Of a DNA stretch of 64,000 bases, positions 19,091 to 28,252 are shown piece by piece. Origin of the DNA: Azotobacter paspali (GTDB lineage: Bacteria; Pseudomonadota; Gammaproteobacteria; Pseudomonadales; Pseudomonadaceae); the NCBI RefSeq assembly GCF_042434745.1, contig NZ_JBHLSS010000003.1, one strand, 5' to 3'. Below the pieces are notes generated by a model. The model saw only the letters and a program-made list of their open reading frames with translations. It was not told the origin of the DNA and did not search any database. The position numbers and the translations under genes were made by a program. The first letter of the stretch is position 1. The number at the start of each line of letters is the position of its first letter.

Positions 19091-20478
19091 TGCAAAGGCG
19101 CGAGCGCTCTCCCTCGGAAAGTTATTTCTGGCCAGCCGTGCTGGCGGTCGGTCTGCACCTTCTCGTCTTCGCCATGCTGTTCGTCAGCTTCTCCATGGCG
19201 CCGGAAATGCCGCCGCCCAGACCGATCATCCAGGCCACGCTCTACCAGATGAAGTCGCAAAGCCAGGCGACTACCCAGACCAACCAGAAAATCGCCGGAG
19301 AGGCGAAGAAGACCGCTGCTCGCCAATATGAGGTCGAGCAGATGGAGCAGCAGAAGAACGAGCAGCAGGTGGCCATGGCCAAGGCGGCGGAACAAAGGAA
19401 AGCTGAGGAGGCTCGAAGGGCGGAAGCGGATAAGCGGGCCGCCGAAGAGGCGTCCAAGCAGAAGGCCACCGAAGAGGCGAAGAAGGCTGCCGAGGAAACG
19501 GCCAGGCAGAAGGCGGCCGAAGAGGCGAAAAAGGCAGCCGAGGCTGCCGCCAAGCAGAAGGCTGCCGAAGAGGCGAAGAAGGCTGCCGAGGAAGTCGCCA
19601 AGCAGAAGGCCGCCGAAGACGCGAAGAAAAAGGTCGCCGCGGAGGCGGCCAAACAGAAGGCTGCCGAAGAGGCGAAGAAAAAGTCCACTGAGGAGGCAGC
19701 GATGCAGAAGGCTGCCGAGGAAGCGAAGAAAAAGGCCGCCGAGGAAGCGGCCAAGCAGAAGGCTGCCGAAGAAGCGAAGAAGAAAGCTGCCGAGGAGGCT
19801 GCCAAGCAGAAGGCTGCCGAGGAAGCGAAGAAAAAGGCCGCCGAGGAGGCGGCCAAGCAGAAGGCTGCCGAAGAGGCGAAGAAGAAAGCTGCTGAGGAGG
19901 CGGCTAAGCAGAAGGCTGCCGAAGAGGCGAAGAAGAAAGCTGCCGAGGAGGCTGCCAAGCAGAAGGCTGCCGAGGAAGCGAAGAAAAAAACCGCCGAGGA
20001 GGCTGCCAAGCAGAAAGCAGCCGAAGAGGCGAAGAAAAAGGCCACCGAGGAGGCCAAGAAAAAAGCCGCCGCCGAAGCCGCGCGCAAGGCCGCCGAAGAC
20101 AAGAAGGCCCAAGCTCTGGCCGAGCTGCTGTCCGACAGCACGGAGCGGCAGCAGGCGCTGGCCGAGAGCCAGGGCAATCAGGTTGCCGGCAGCTTCGATG
20201 ACCTGATCGTCACTCTGGTCAGCCAGCAATGGCGCAGGCCGCCATCGGCCCGCAATGGAATGAGCGTGGAGGTGCTGATCCAGATGTTGCCGGATGGCAC
20301 CATAACCAGCGCTCGGGTAACTCGTTCCAGCGGGGATGCGCCTTTCGATAACTCAGCCGTCGCCGCGGTACGCAACGTGGGCAGAATCCCCGAGTTGCAG
20401 CAATTGGATCGCGCCACTTTCGATCGGAACTATCGACAGCGGCGCATGATTTTCAAACCTGAGGATTTGGATCTGTGA
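19090..20478 (+). CDS. tolA: Tol-Pal system inner-membrane linker protein TolA
   Basis: 462 residues. A transmembrane helix at about 14-36 anchors it. A very long Ala/Lys/Glu-rich helical region (about residues 85-345) made of near-repeats of KAAEEAKK and EEAAKQKA follows. The C-terminal TolB/Pal-contacting domain (about 360-462, VSQQWRRPPSARNGMSVEV) matches TonB-like TolAIII. The repeat block is longer than in the roughly 350-residue Pseudomonas aeruginosa TolA, which suggests expansion by slipped repair. Confidence 0.94.
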   Translation: MQRRERSPSESYFWPAVLAVGLHLLVFAMLFVSFSMAPEMPPPRPIIQATLYQMKSQSQATTQTNQKIAGEAKKTAARQYEVEQMEQQKNEQQVAMAKAAEQRKAEEARRAEADKRAAEEASKQKATEEAKKAAEETARQKAAEEAKKAAEAAAKQKAAEEAKKAAEEVAKQKAAEDAKKKVAAEAAKQKAAEEAKKKSTEEAAMQKAAEEAKKKAAEEAAKQKAAEEAKKKAAEEAAKQKAAEEAKKKAAEEAAKQKAAEEAKKKAAEEAAKQKAAEEAKKKAAEEAAKQKAAEEAKKKTAEEAAKQKAAEEAKKKATEEAKKKAAAEAARKAAEDKKAQALAELLSDSTERQQALAESQGNQVAGSFDDLIVTLVSQQWRRPPSARNGMSVEVLIQMLPDGTITSARVTRSSGDAPFDNSAVAAVRNVGRIPELQQLDRATFDRNYRQRRMIFKPEDLDL

Positions 20479-21767
20479 ATACCCTGATTCGTCTCGCCCT
20501 GTTCGGGTTGGCCTTGCTGGCCGGTATTGCCCAGGCGGCCGACCCGTTGGTGGTGACCAGCGGTACCGCGCGTGCCACGCCTATTGCCGTGGTGCCCTTC
20601 GGTTGGCAGGGCGGTAGCGTGATGAGCGACGACATGGCCGAGATTGTCGGCAACGACCTGCGCAATTCGGGTGTCTTCGAGCCGATTCCCCGGCAGAACA
20701 TGATCAGCCAGCCGACCGGCCCGGGCGAGATCATCTATCGCGACTGGAATGCATTGGGTGCCCAGTATGTGCTGGTCGGCAACATAGTTCCTGCTGGCGG
20801 GCGCCTGCAGGTGCAGTATGCGCTGATGAATGTGGCCACCGAGCAGCAGGTGCTGGCTGGCTCCGTTAGCGGCAGTGGCGACCAGGTACGCGATATGGCC
20901 CACTATATCGCCGACCAGGCGTTCGAGAAGCTCACCGGCGTCAAGGGAGCCTTTTCCACCCGATTGCTCTATGTCACCGCCGAGCGCATGGGCAGCGGTA
21001 CCCGCTATACCTTGCAACGAGCCGACTACGACGGTGCTCGGGCCGTAGTCCTGCTGCAATCGCGCGAGCCGATCCTGTCGCCGCGCTTTGCGCCCGATGG
21101 TCGACGCATCGCCTATGTTTCCTTCGAGCAGAAGCGTCCGCGCATCTTCATCCAGCATATCGATACCGGTCGCCGCGAACAGATCACCAATTTCGAAGGG
21201 CTCAATGGTGCGCCGGCCTTCTCGCCGGATGGTTCCCGCCTGGCCTTCGTGCTGTCCAAGGACGGCAACCCGGAAATTTACGTGATGAACCTGGCCAGCC
21301 GGCAGTTGCAGCGGGTCACCAACCACTTCGGCATAGATACTGAGCCTTTCTGGGGCGCCGATGGCCAGACGCTCTATTTCACTTCCGACCGGGCCGGCAA
21401 GCCGCAGATCTACCGGCAAACCATCGGTGGCGCGGCGGAGCGGGTGAGCTTCGTGGGTAACTACAATGCCAACCCGAAACTGTCAGCCGACGAGAAGACT
21501 TTGGTGATGATCCACCGGCAAGACGGCTACACCAACTTCAAGGTGGCAGCCCAGGACCTCCAACGTGGTACTTTGCGGGTACTGTCGGACACCAGTCTGG
21601 ACGAGTCGCCCACTGTCGCGCCCAATGGCACCATGCTAATCTACGCCACCCGTCATCAGGGAAGAGGAGTCTTGATGCTCGCCTCAATCAACGGCAGGGT
21701 CAGGCTCCCGCTTCCTACCGCGCAAGGCGAGGTTCGCGAGCCGTCTTGGTCTCCCTACCTGAACTGA
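20475..21767 (+). CDS. tolB: Tol-Pal system beta-propeller protein TolB
   Basis: 430 residues, overlapping the tolA stop by 4 bases. Signal peptide at 1-21 ending IAQAAD; an N-terminal D1 domain; then a six-bladed propeller with repeated FSPDGxxIAF-type blades (for example FAPDGRRIAYVS and FSPDGSRLAFVL). It is periplasmic and binds Pal and TolA. Confidence 0.96.
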   Translation: MNTLIRLALFGLALLAGIAQAADPLVVTSGTARATPIAVVPFGWQGGSVMSDDMAEIVGNDLRNSGVFEPIPRQNMISQPTGPGEIIYRDWNALGAQYVLVGNIVPAGGRLQVQYALMNVATEQQVLAGSVSGSGDQVRDMAHYIADQAFEKLTGVKGAFSTRLLYVTAERMGSGTRYTLQRADYDGARAVVLLQSREPILSPRFAPDGRRIAYVSFEQKRPRIFIQHIDTGRREQITNFEGLNGAPAFSPDGSRLAFVLSKDGNPEIYVMNLASRQLQRVTNHFGIDTEPFWGADGQTLYFTSDRAGKPQIYRQTIGGAAERVSFVGNYNANPKLSADEKTLVMIHRQDGYTNFKVAAQDLQRGTLRVLSDTSLDESPTVAPNGTMLIYATRHQGRGVLMLASINGRVRLPLPTAQGEVREPSWSPYLN

Positions 21768-21826
21768 TAGCAAATTCCAAACCAATAACCTTACATAACA
21801 CCTGAGCTTCCTTTAGGAGTTCCATT

Positions 21827-22366
21827 ATGCAAATGCTGAAATTCGGTAAATTCGCTGCACTGGCTCTGGCCATGGCGGTTGCCGTTGGCTGTTCTTCCAA
21901 GGGCGGCGACGCTTCCGGGGAAGGCGCTGACGCCAATGGCGGCGTTGATCCGAATGCAGGCTACGGCGCCAATACCTCTGGCTACGGTTCTGGCTCCGGC
22001 TCTTCTTACGATAGCAGCATGGGTAGCGACGAAGCTGCACTGCGCGCGATCACTACGTTCTACTTCGAATACGACAGTTCCGATCTGAAGCCGGAGGCCA
22101 TGCGCGCCCTGGATGTGCATGCTCGTGATCTGAAGGGTAATGGTGCCCGCGTCGTGCTGGAAGGCCATACCGACGAGCGTGGTACCCGCGAGTACAACAT
22201 GGCTCTGGGTGAGCGACGCGCCAAGGCCGTCCAGCGCTATCTGGTACTGCAGGGCGTCTCTCCGGCCCAGTTGGAACTGGTTTCCTACGGTGAGGAGCGT
22301 CCCGTCGCCAGTGGTGCGGACGAGCAGTCCTGGGCTCAGAACCGTCGCGTCGAACTGCGCAAGTAA
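21827..22366 (+). CDS. pal: Peptidoglycan-associated lipoprotein Pal (OprL)
   Basis: 179 residues. Lipobox AVGC gives lipidated Cys22. After a Gly/Ser-rich linker lies an OmpA-like peptidoglycan-binding domain with TFYFEYDSSDLKPEA and the GHTDERGTREYNMALGERRA segment. It anchors the outer membrane to the cell wall. Confidence 0.97.
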   Translation: MQMLKFGKFAALALAMAVAVGCSSKGGDASGEGADANGGVDPNAGYGANTSGYGSGSGSSYDSSMGSDEAALRAITTFYFEYDSSDLKPEAMRALDVHARDLKGNGARVVLEGHTDERGTREYNMALGERRAKAVQRYLVLQGVSPAQLELVSYGEERPVASGADEQSWAQNRRVELRK

Positions 22367-22372
22367 TTCGCC

Positions 22373-23194
22373 ATGAACCAGTACCGCCGCATCATCTCCC
22401 TGTTGGCGATCGGCCTGCCGCTCACGGCTTGGGCCGGGGTTCCCGTTATGGATAATTCCGCCGGTTACGGTTATGTCAGTAACGGTTACCCACAGAAGAT
22501 ACAGGATGCGAGCGGTGCATATGCTGGGGGAGCGATGACTACGCCGACCTCGGCACAGGGCGAGCTGTTCCTACAATTGCAGCAGTTGCAGGACGAAGTG
22601 TCGCGTCTGCGCGGCATGGTCGAGGAGCAGCAGTACGAGATCCGCCAACTGAAGCAGGAAAGCCTGGATCGCTACAAGGAACTCGACAGCCGTTTGTCCG
22701 GGGGGGCAGGTTCTCCTTCCCAGCAGCAGGTTCCTGCTGGCGCTGTTGGGGCTGCCAGCGCAGCCTCTGTTCCGCCTGCGGCCGGCCAGGTCCCGGCGAG
22801 CAGTGGGCCGGCCGATCCGGAAAAGGAAAAGCTGTATTACGACGCAGCTTTCGACCTGATCAAGGCCAAGGATTTTGAGAAGGCCAGCCAGGCGTTCACA
22901 GCCTTCCTGCGCAAATATCCCAACAGTCAGTATGCTGGCAATGCGCAGTATTGGTTGGGTGAAGTGAATCTGGCTAAGGGCGATCTGCAGGGAGCCGGCC
23001 AGGCTTTCGCGCGGGTCAGCCAGAACTATCCGAAGCATTCCAAGGTGCCCGACTCTCTGTACAAGCTGGCGGACGTCGAGCGCCGCCTGGGCAATACGGA
23101 GAGGGCGAAATCGGCTTTGCAGCAAGTCATCGCCCAGTATCCCGGCACTTCGGCAGCCCAGTTGGCTCAGCGCGATCTGCAGACCATGCGCTGA
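22373..23194 (+). CDS. cpoB: Cell division coordinator CpoB (YbgF)
   Basis: 273 residues with a signal peptide (ending TAWA). A coiled-coil trimerisation segment rich in Gln/Glu/Leu covers about residues 62-105. A Pro/Ala/Ser linker is followed by tetratricopeptide repeats from about 155 to 270 (AFTAFLRKYPNSQYAGNAQYWLGE). It coordinates PBP1B and Tol function at septation. A terminator follows. Confidence 0.93.
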   Translation: MNQYRRIISLLAIGLPLTAWAGVPVMDNSAGYGYVSNGYPQKIQDASGAYAGGAMTTPTSAQGELFLQLQQLQDEVSRLRGMVEEQQYEIRQLKQESLDRYKELDSRLSGGAGSPSQQQVPAGAVGAASAASVPPAAGQVPASSGPADPEKEKLYYDAAFDLIKAKDFEKASQAFTAFLRKYPNSQYAGNAQYWLGEVNLAKGDLQGAGQAFARVSQNYPKHSKVPDSLYKLADVERRLGNTERAKSALQQVIAQYPGTSAAQLAQRDLQTMR

Positions 23195-23200
23195 GTTCCT

Positions 23201-23231
23201 CCGCGAGGCTCGCGCCTGGCGCGGTTTTTTT
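23201..23231 (+). terminator. Rho-independent terminator of the tol-pal operon
   Basis: Hairpin with stem CCGCG-AGGC / GCCT-(GG bulge)-CGCGG followed by seven T residues, starting six bases after the cpoB stop. Confidence 0.75.
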
Positions 23232-23302
23232 CGTTAGAATTCATGCCCTGTTTTCCGCAACGGAGGCGGATGGCCTGTTTCGCCGTCACGCCCGTGGCTC
23301 AT

Positions 23303-23950
23303 ATGCAAGAAACCCTGCGAATTACCGAAATCTTCCACTCGTTACAGGGGGAGACGCGTACTGCCGGCTTGCCGACGGTATTCGTGCGCCTCACTGGCTG
23401 CCCCCTGCGCTGTGGCTATTGCGACACGGCCTACGCTTTCAGTGGCGGGTCGGTCCTACCCCTGTCCGTGATCCTCGAACGCGTGGCCAGCTATGGCCCA
23501 CGCTATGTATGCGTCACCGGCGGTGAACCCTTGGCTCAGCCGAATAGCATCGAACTTCTGCATCTGTTGTGCGATGCCGGTTATGAGGTCTCCCTGGAGA
23601 CCAGTGGGGCCTTCGACATTTCAGTTGTGGACTGCCGAGTGAGTAGGGTGCTCGATCTGAAAACCCCGGACTCGGGGGAGGTCGCCCGCAATCGCTATGC
23701 GAACATGACCCTGCTGACGCGCAACGACCAGATGAAATTCGTGCTTTGCTCCCGCCAGGATTATGAGTGGGCGGTTTCCAAGCTGATCGAATATCGACTG
23801 GACGAGCGTGTTGGGGAAGTACTGTTCTCGCCCAGTTACGGCCAACTGGAAGGACGGGAACTAGCGGACTGGATCGTCGCCGACAACCTGCCGGTTCGCC
23901 TGCAACTGCAATTGCACAAAATCCTCTGGAATGATGCCCGTGGGCGCTGA
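23303..23950 (+). CDS. queE: 7-carboxy-7-deazaguanine synthase
   Basis: 215 residues from ATG 23303 (MQETLRITEIFHSLQGE); an upstream in-frame ATG adds 20 atypical residues. Radical SAM enzyme with the CxxxCxxC cluster motif in GCPLRCGYCDTAYAF, and substrate-binding VTGGEPLAQ. It makes the deazaguanine ring for queuosine tRNA modification. Partnered with queC downstream. Confidence 0.95.
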   Translation: MQETLRITEIFHSLQGETRTAGLPTVFVRLTGCPLRCGYCDTAYAFSGGSVLPLSVILERVASYGPRYVCVTGGEPLAQPNSIELLHLLCDAGYEVSLETSGAFDISVVDCRVSRVLDLKTPDSGEVARNRYANMTLLTRNDQMKFVLCSRQDYEWAVSKLIEYRLDERVGEVLFSPSYGQLEGRELADWIVADNLPVRLQLQLHKILWNDARGR

Positions 23951-24009
23951 GCGATCCGTTTCGTCAGCCGATTTTTGCCGGTCCTGCAAGTCCTAGCGAG
24001 GCGATACGA

Positions 24010-24720
24010 ATGAACGAGAAAAAAGCGGTCATCCTGCTATCCGGCGGTCTCGATTCCGCTACCGTGGCTGCCCTGGCCAAGATTGAGGGCTATGCCTGCT
24101 ACAGCATGAGCTTCGATTATGGCCAGCGTCACCGAGCCGAGTTGAGGGCCGCCGAACGGGTGGCCCGGCAACTCGGTATGGTGGAGCATAAGGTGATCGG
24201 GCTGGATCTGGGCGGAATCGGTGGGTCGGCACTAACCGATCCTGCCATTGCGGTGCCGGAGTCTCCTTGCGAGGGTATCCCGGTCACCTATGTGCCGGCG
24301 CGCAATACGGTGTTTCTCGCGCTGGCGCTAGGCTGGGCCGAGGTGTTGGGTGCACGAGACATCTTCATTGGCGTCAACGCAGTGGACTACTCCGGCTATC
24401 CGGATTGCCGCCCTGCATTCATCGAGGCGTTCGAGCAAATGGCCAATCTGGCGACCAAGGCTGGGGTGGAAGGGCAGGGCTTCCGTATCCGGGCTCCTTT
24501 GCAGAACCTTGGCAAAGACGAAATCATTCGCGCCGGTTTGCGCCATGGAGTCGATTATGGATTGACTGTGTCGTGCTATCAGGCCGACGAGGAGGGGCGT
24601 GCCTGTGGCCGATGCGATTCCTGCCGCCTGCGGGCGGCTGGCTTTGCTACAGCAGGCGTTACCGATCCCACGCGCTATAGGCGAGCTTTATCGGATTTAG
24701 GTGTTGAAATTCTGAGATAA
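24010..24720 (+). CDS. queC: 7-cyano-7-deazaguanine synthase
   Basis: 236 residues. PP-loop SGGLDSATVAAL near the N-terminus for ATP pyrophosphatase chemistry, and a zinc site with four Cys in the C-terminal segment (SCYQADEEGRACGRCDSC). Converts carboxydeazaguanine to preQ0 in queuosine synthesis. It lies just upstream of tRNA-Lys, the conserved pseudomonad arrangement. Confidence 0.96.
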   Translation: MNEKKAVILLSGGLDSATVAALAKIEGYACYSMSFDYGQRHRAELRAAERVARQLGMVEHKVIGLDLGGIGGSALTDPAIAVPESPCEGIPVTYVPARNTVFLALALGWAEVLGARDIFIGVNAVDYSGYPDCRPAFIEAFEQMANLATKAGVEGQGFRIRAPLQNLGKDEIIRAGLRHGVDYGLTVSCYQADEEGRACGRCDSCRLRAAGFATAGVTDPTRYRRALSDLGVEILR

Positions 24721-24743
24721 ATCAGTATCATGCGCTCCGCGTT

Positions 24744-24819
24744 GGGTCGTTAGCTCAGTCGGTAGAGCAGTTGGCTTTTAACCAATTGGTCGTAGGTTCG
24801 AATCCTACACGACCCACCA
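24744..24819 (+). tRNA. tRNA-Lys (anticodon UUU)
   Basis: 76 nt including encoded CCA. The acceptor arms GGGTCGT and ACGACCC pair. D-arm GCTC...GAGC, anticodon stem TTGGC-loop-CCAA with TTT in the loop, and T-arm GTAGG TTCGAAT CCTAC are all intact. The same locus (queC-tRNA-Lys) is a known integration site of genomic islands in Pseudomonas, and here an integrase remnant follows. Confidence 0.97.
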
Positions 24820-24943
24820 TTTCTCTCCCTGGTGGGCCTCTTGATCAAAAGAGGTCGTAAGCGGGGAGGCGTATAGCTTGGCGTGCAGACAGCAGCCGTC
24901 TGTTGCGGACATAGCTCGCATCTACTGATGTCAATTTGCGAGA

Positions 24944-24978
24944 ACGCACAGCCCAAACCACGTGGCTGTGCGTTTTTT
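24944..24978 (+). terminator. Strong rho-independent terminator downstream of tRNA-Lys
   Basis: Perfect 10-bp stem ACGCACAGCC / GGCTGTGCGT, 10-base loop and a run of six T. It lies 125 bases after the tRNA, so it may end the tRNA or queC transcript. No gene is supported between 24820 and 25092. Confidence 0.8.
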
Positions 24979-25092
24979 CGCGTGCCCGTGTGGTATTTCC
25001 TTGGCACGAACTATCGAGCGCGCGCGTCCTCATGTTGAGAAGCGCGTCACGTTTTCCGATAAGCGGTAGTAAGGGGGGTATGGAGCGCTGGG

Positions 25093-25957
25093 TCAGTCGC
25101 TGCGTAGTCCCTGTCCTGGTCGGAATCCCGAGGCTCGCGTTGCCGTCTGCAAGGTGCTGATTGCCTGCTGATGTGTGTGACCCATCAAGCCGGCGGTTAG
25201 CGGCGGCAACTGTATTGAGGCCATCGTTTGGCTCAGTCGGGTCAGGAGCTCGGTCAAGAGCTCACGCATCCCTGGGATCTGTAAGGCTGTTGACTCAAGA
25301 GGAACATCTCCCGTGGATAATGGGATGTCGGCAGGATGCCAGAGCTGTTGGCCTATGCCTGATGCTTCGCTGCGATCCTGTGTCGGGGCGACGCATGGCT
25401 TGTCCTGACGAGCCTCATTTGGAGTCACTGGCAGCTCTTCAGGCGCATTAAAGACACGCTCCGTAAGGGGCATGTCGATCAGAGCATTGCGTGTTTGGTT
25501 GAGTGCCGCTCGAACGCTGCCGGCGTCAACTCTGGCAACCATCCGCCTGACCCGTGATCGAGCTTCTCGCTCTGCCATCGCTACCCGTATCACTTCATGG
25601 TCGGTTTCAACGTAGCCCAGCGTGGTGGAGATGTTGGTATGGTTGAGCAGGTCCTGGGTCACCTTGACGTTGCGCTCAGGCTGGCGCATCAGGTCTGTAG
25701 CCAAGGTGTGGCGAAAGCGGTGGGGCGTAAGCCAGGTTCCTACCGCAGCCGTAATTTTTTGTAGGTAGAAGGCCTCGACTTGGTCTAGATCCATCAGCAC
25801 CTTGCGGTAGTGGATCGAAAACCGATTGACGTTGAAGAGCTGCTCCTGCGCGCCGATACCGAACACCTGTGCGGTGTCGTGGTCAAGAGGGGCTGGTACA
25901 GGAAACGCGATCAGACAGGCTAGGTCAGCGGGAAACCATATTTTGGTCGTGAGAGGT
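25093..25957 (-). pseudogene. Tyrosine-type site-specific recombinase (integrase), N-terminally truncated
   Basis: The frame is open from a TAA near 25958 to the stop at 25093. It holds the C-terminal catalytic part: H-x-x-R in PHRFRHTLATDLM, then the final His/Tyr box LLNHTNISTTLGYVE with the nucleophilic Tyr. The first catalytic Arg region and the arm-binding and core-binding domains are missing. No ATG exists before 25866. A 110-residue Leu/Thr-rich tail follows the catalytic domain. It points toward tRNA-Lys, as an island integrase would, but is probably dead. Confidence 0.75.
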
Positions 25958-26175
25958 TAGAAGTTCAAGGGGTATTTCGACAGCAAACCTTCTTGGGGCA
26001 AGCTGCCGGCTGTCCTGGGCAGATCAAGTTGGCGTGGTTTTGATGTAGAGGACTGTCGAGGCTAGGCAGCGCCCATTCTCATTTTGCTCACCGTTCTGGG
26101 CAGAAAGTCCTCTGAAATCATGTTAGGTGGAACGTAAGCTCGGCGCGTCTCTTGTTTGATTCATGGTTGACCAGA
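25958..26175. other. Island DNA without a supported gene
   Basis: Between the integrase remnant and the end of the cfa operon I find no frame with family features. A short minus-strand frame reading MISEDFLPRTVSKMRMGAA ends near 26062 and could be the relic of another gene, but I do not recognise it. Confidence 0.5.
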
Positions 26176-26200
26176 GAAAACCTAGATACCTGATATCTGG
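26176..26200 (-). terminator. Candidate terminator of the cfa operon
   Basis: Read on the minus strand: CCAGATA-TCAGG-TATCTAGG followed by TTTTC, starting a few bases after the cfa9 stop at 26203. The stem is short, so this is tentative. Confidence 0.4.
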
Positions 26201-26202
26201 CT

Positions 26203-26946
26203 TTATAATGTTTTTAGCAAGAATTGATTCATGATCTGTAGTACCTCGTAATGATGGTCCTTGATAAAGAAATGGCCGCCTTCGAACGTTTGAAAGGCTA
26301 CTTCTGCGGAGGTTTCGGCGCGCCAGTCCTGGGCGACGTCGGGACCATGGGTAGGATCTTGGCGACCGCTCAAGATCAAGAGGGGGATCGGTAGTGGGGG
26401 TTGCGGCTGCCAGCGATAGCTGCGAACCAGGGTCAGGTCCGCCTTGATGGTCGGAAGGAAGAAACTCATCAGCGCCCGGTTGCTCAGGACTGCTTCGGGC
26501 GTACCGCCATAGGCGCGGATAAGGGCCAGCACCTCATCATCGGAAAGCGCTGGCTGCGCTATCGGTTCGAAGCAGGCGGGCGCCTTGCAGCCGGATAGGA
26601 TCAAGCCGCGTGGCAAGGGCAGCCGTCGCTCTGCCAGGGCTCGGCAGATGAGGAAGGACAGCAGGCTACCGAAGCTATGGCCGAAGAAGGCGAAGGGTTT
26701 CTGGCTGTCGGCGAAGAGCGGTACCAGCGCCTGGACGAACGCCTGGATGTCGGCATAGGACGTTGCGGGGCAACGCCCCCTGCCTGGAAGTTCCAGGGTG
26801 ATCCACTCGATGGAGGGATCGAGCCGAGTCGCCCAGCCTGCGTAGGCCTGGGTGTCGCCACCGGCATAGGGAAAGGCATAGAGGGTGCGTGGCCGCTGCT
26901 CGCGGCAGGCCCGTACCAGCCAGGGGTGGTCGTGGGTTGGGGACAT
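26203..26946 (-). CDS. cfa9: Type II thioesterase of the coronafacate pathway (Cfa9-like)
   Basis: 247 residues from ATG 26946, which has GGAG eight bases upstream. A 17-residue longer form from ATG 26997 would abut the cfa8 stop and is less likely. Alpha/beta hydrolase with nucleophile motif GHSFG (Ser91), an Asp in LSGRQDPTHG, and His in EGGHFFIKDHH. Type II thioesterases remove stalled or wrong acyl groups from carrier domains. It is the last gene of the leftward operon, the position cfa9 has in Pseudomonas syringae. Confidence 0.88.
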   Translation of the reverse strand: MSPTHDHPWLVRACREQRPRTLYAFPYAGGDTQAYAGWATRLDPSIEWITLELPGRGRCPATSYADIQAFVQALVPLFADSQKPFAFFGHSFGSLLSFLICRALAERRLPLPRGLILSGCKAPACFEPIAQPALSDDEVLALIRAYGGTPEAVLSNRALMSFFLPTIKADLTLVRSYRWQPQPPLPIPLLILSGRQDPTHGPDVAQDWRAETSAEVAFQTFEGGHFFIKDHHYEVLQIMNQFLLKTL

Positions 26947-26997
26947 GGCTAGGTCTCCGAGAGGGCGTGAGAAGTCGCGCGTCGAGCCGGCCGCCAT

Positions 26998-28203
26998 TCA
27001 ACAACCGACCCCGAGGCCTGGCCGCTCGGCCTTGACCAGCACGGCGGCATTGCCCACGACTTCGCCACTCAGCAGCGCCTGGTGCGCCTTGGGTGTCTCC
27101 TCGAAGCGATAGACGGTGTTCAAGGTCGGCACTACCCGGCGCTGTTCGACCAGTTGCAGGAATTCCTGGCATTCGCGGATGTTGGCGTAGTGGGAGCCCT
27201 GGATGCGCTTCTGGTGCATCCACAGGTGGCGGACATCGAAGTCGCAGTTGTAGCCGGACGTGCCGCCCACGATCACTACCATGCCGGAGCGGTCGCAGAT
27301 CTGCAGCGAGGTGGGGAAGGTGGCCTGGCCGGAGTGTTCGATCACCAGCTTGGGCAGCTCCTTTTTGCCCAGCGCCTTGAAGAAGTCACGGCGGAAACTC
27401 GCGAAGCCTTTGGTCCAGGCGCTGTGAGCGTCGGAGTTCAAGTCCGGCAGACGGCCCAGGTGCGGATAATCGGTTCTGAGCAAATAGCCCACGGCGCCGA
27501 GTTCGCAGGCGTAGCGGCCCCTTTCCGGGCTGGACACCACGGCCACCGGCAGCCCTCCAAGTGCTCGGGTCAACTGGATCGACATCGAGCCCAAGCCACC
27601 TGCCGCGCCCCAGATCAGGACCGCATCGCCAGGTTTGACGGTATTGGGTGCCCAATGGGTGAGCTGCTTGTAGGCGGTCGGACCGTTGAGCATCAGGGTG
27701 GCGCTTTCCTCCCAGCTCAGGAACTTGGGTTTGGGGAAGCATTGGTAGTCTTCGACGAGGGTGTATTCGGCGAAGGAGCCGTAGCTGATCTCGTAGCCGT
27801 AGATTTCCTGGTTGCTGCAGAACATAGGGTCGGGGGCGACGCGCGATTCGATGGCGGTGGCGTCGTAGACCGAGCAGGACACCACCACGGTATCGCCCAC
27901 CTTGACATGGGTGACCGCGTCGCCCACGGCTTTCACGTAACCGGAGGCTTCCGAGCCGCCGATGTGGAAGGGTTCGGCGTCACGGTTGCGCTTGCGCCGC
28001 GCGGCGATGATGTCCACCGGCTTACCCTGGGCAGCCCAGACATTGTTGTAGTTGAGACCGGCGGCCATCACTTCGATAAGGACCTGATGCGGACCCAGGG
28101 TGGGGATCCGGACCTGTTCGAGCTGGATGGCCTGCAGCGGTTGGCCATAGCGCTCGGGGCGGATCAGAAAGGCCTGCATGGTTTCAGTCAGTGCTTGATT
28201 CAT
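26998..28203 (-). CDS. cfa8: Crotonyl-CoA carboxylase/reductase (Cfa8-like)
   Basis: 401 residues from ATG 28203 (MNQALTETMQAF), with AGGAAG upstream; a longer in-frame start is not needed. Medium-chain dehydrogenase fold with NADPH-binding LIWGAAGGLGSMSIQL. The late segment MHQKRIQGSHYAN and the GLNYNNVWAAQGKP segment are typical of crotonyl-CoA carboxylase/reductases. The expected product is ethylmalonyl-CoA, the extender used by Cfa6 to give the ethyl branch of coronafacic acid. Reductase-only activity cannot be excluded. Confidence 0.9.
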   Translation of the reverse strand: MNQALTETMQAFLIRPERYGQPLQAIQLEQVRIPTLGPHQVLIEVMAAGLNYNNVWAAQGKPVDIIAARRKRNRDAEPFHIGGSEASGYVKAVGDAVTHVKVGDTVVVSCSVYDATAIESRVAPDPMFCSNQEIYGYEISYGSFAEYTLVEDYQCFPKPKFLSWEESATLMLNGPTAYKQLTHWAPNTVKPGDAVLIWGAAGGLGSMSIQLTRALGGLPVAVVSSPERGRYACELGAVGYLLRTDYPHLGRLPDLNSDAHSAWTKGFASFRRDFFKALGKKELPKLVIEHSGQATFPTSLQICDRSGMVVIVGGTSGYNCDFDVRHLWMHQKRIQGSHYANIRECQEFLQLVEQRRVVPTLNTVYRFEETPKAHQALLSGEVVGNAAVLVKAERPGLGVGC

Positions 28204-28252
28204 GGGCTTCCTACGGGTTTCCAGGTTGAGGATAGGTACGGCCAATCCGGGG

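Noticed and set aside
19400..20080. CRISPR-like tandem repeat
   Set aside because: The units are codon-phased coding repeats of TolA, without unique spacers.
19009..20229. 406-residue Leu/Gly-rich frame antisense to tolA
   Set aside because: Repeat pattern is just the reverse of the TolA KAAEEAKK block.
24797..24819. tRNA-Lys 3' end as an attachment-site direct repeat
   Set aside because: I looked for a second copy of the CCTACACGACCC end in 57-63 kb and saw none, so no att pair is claimed.
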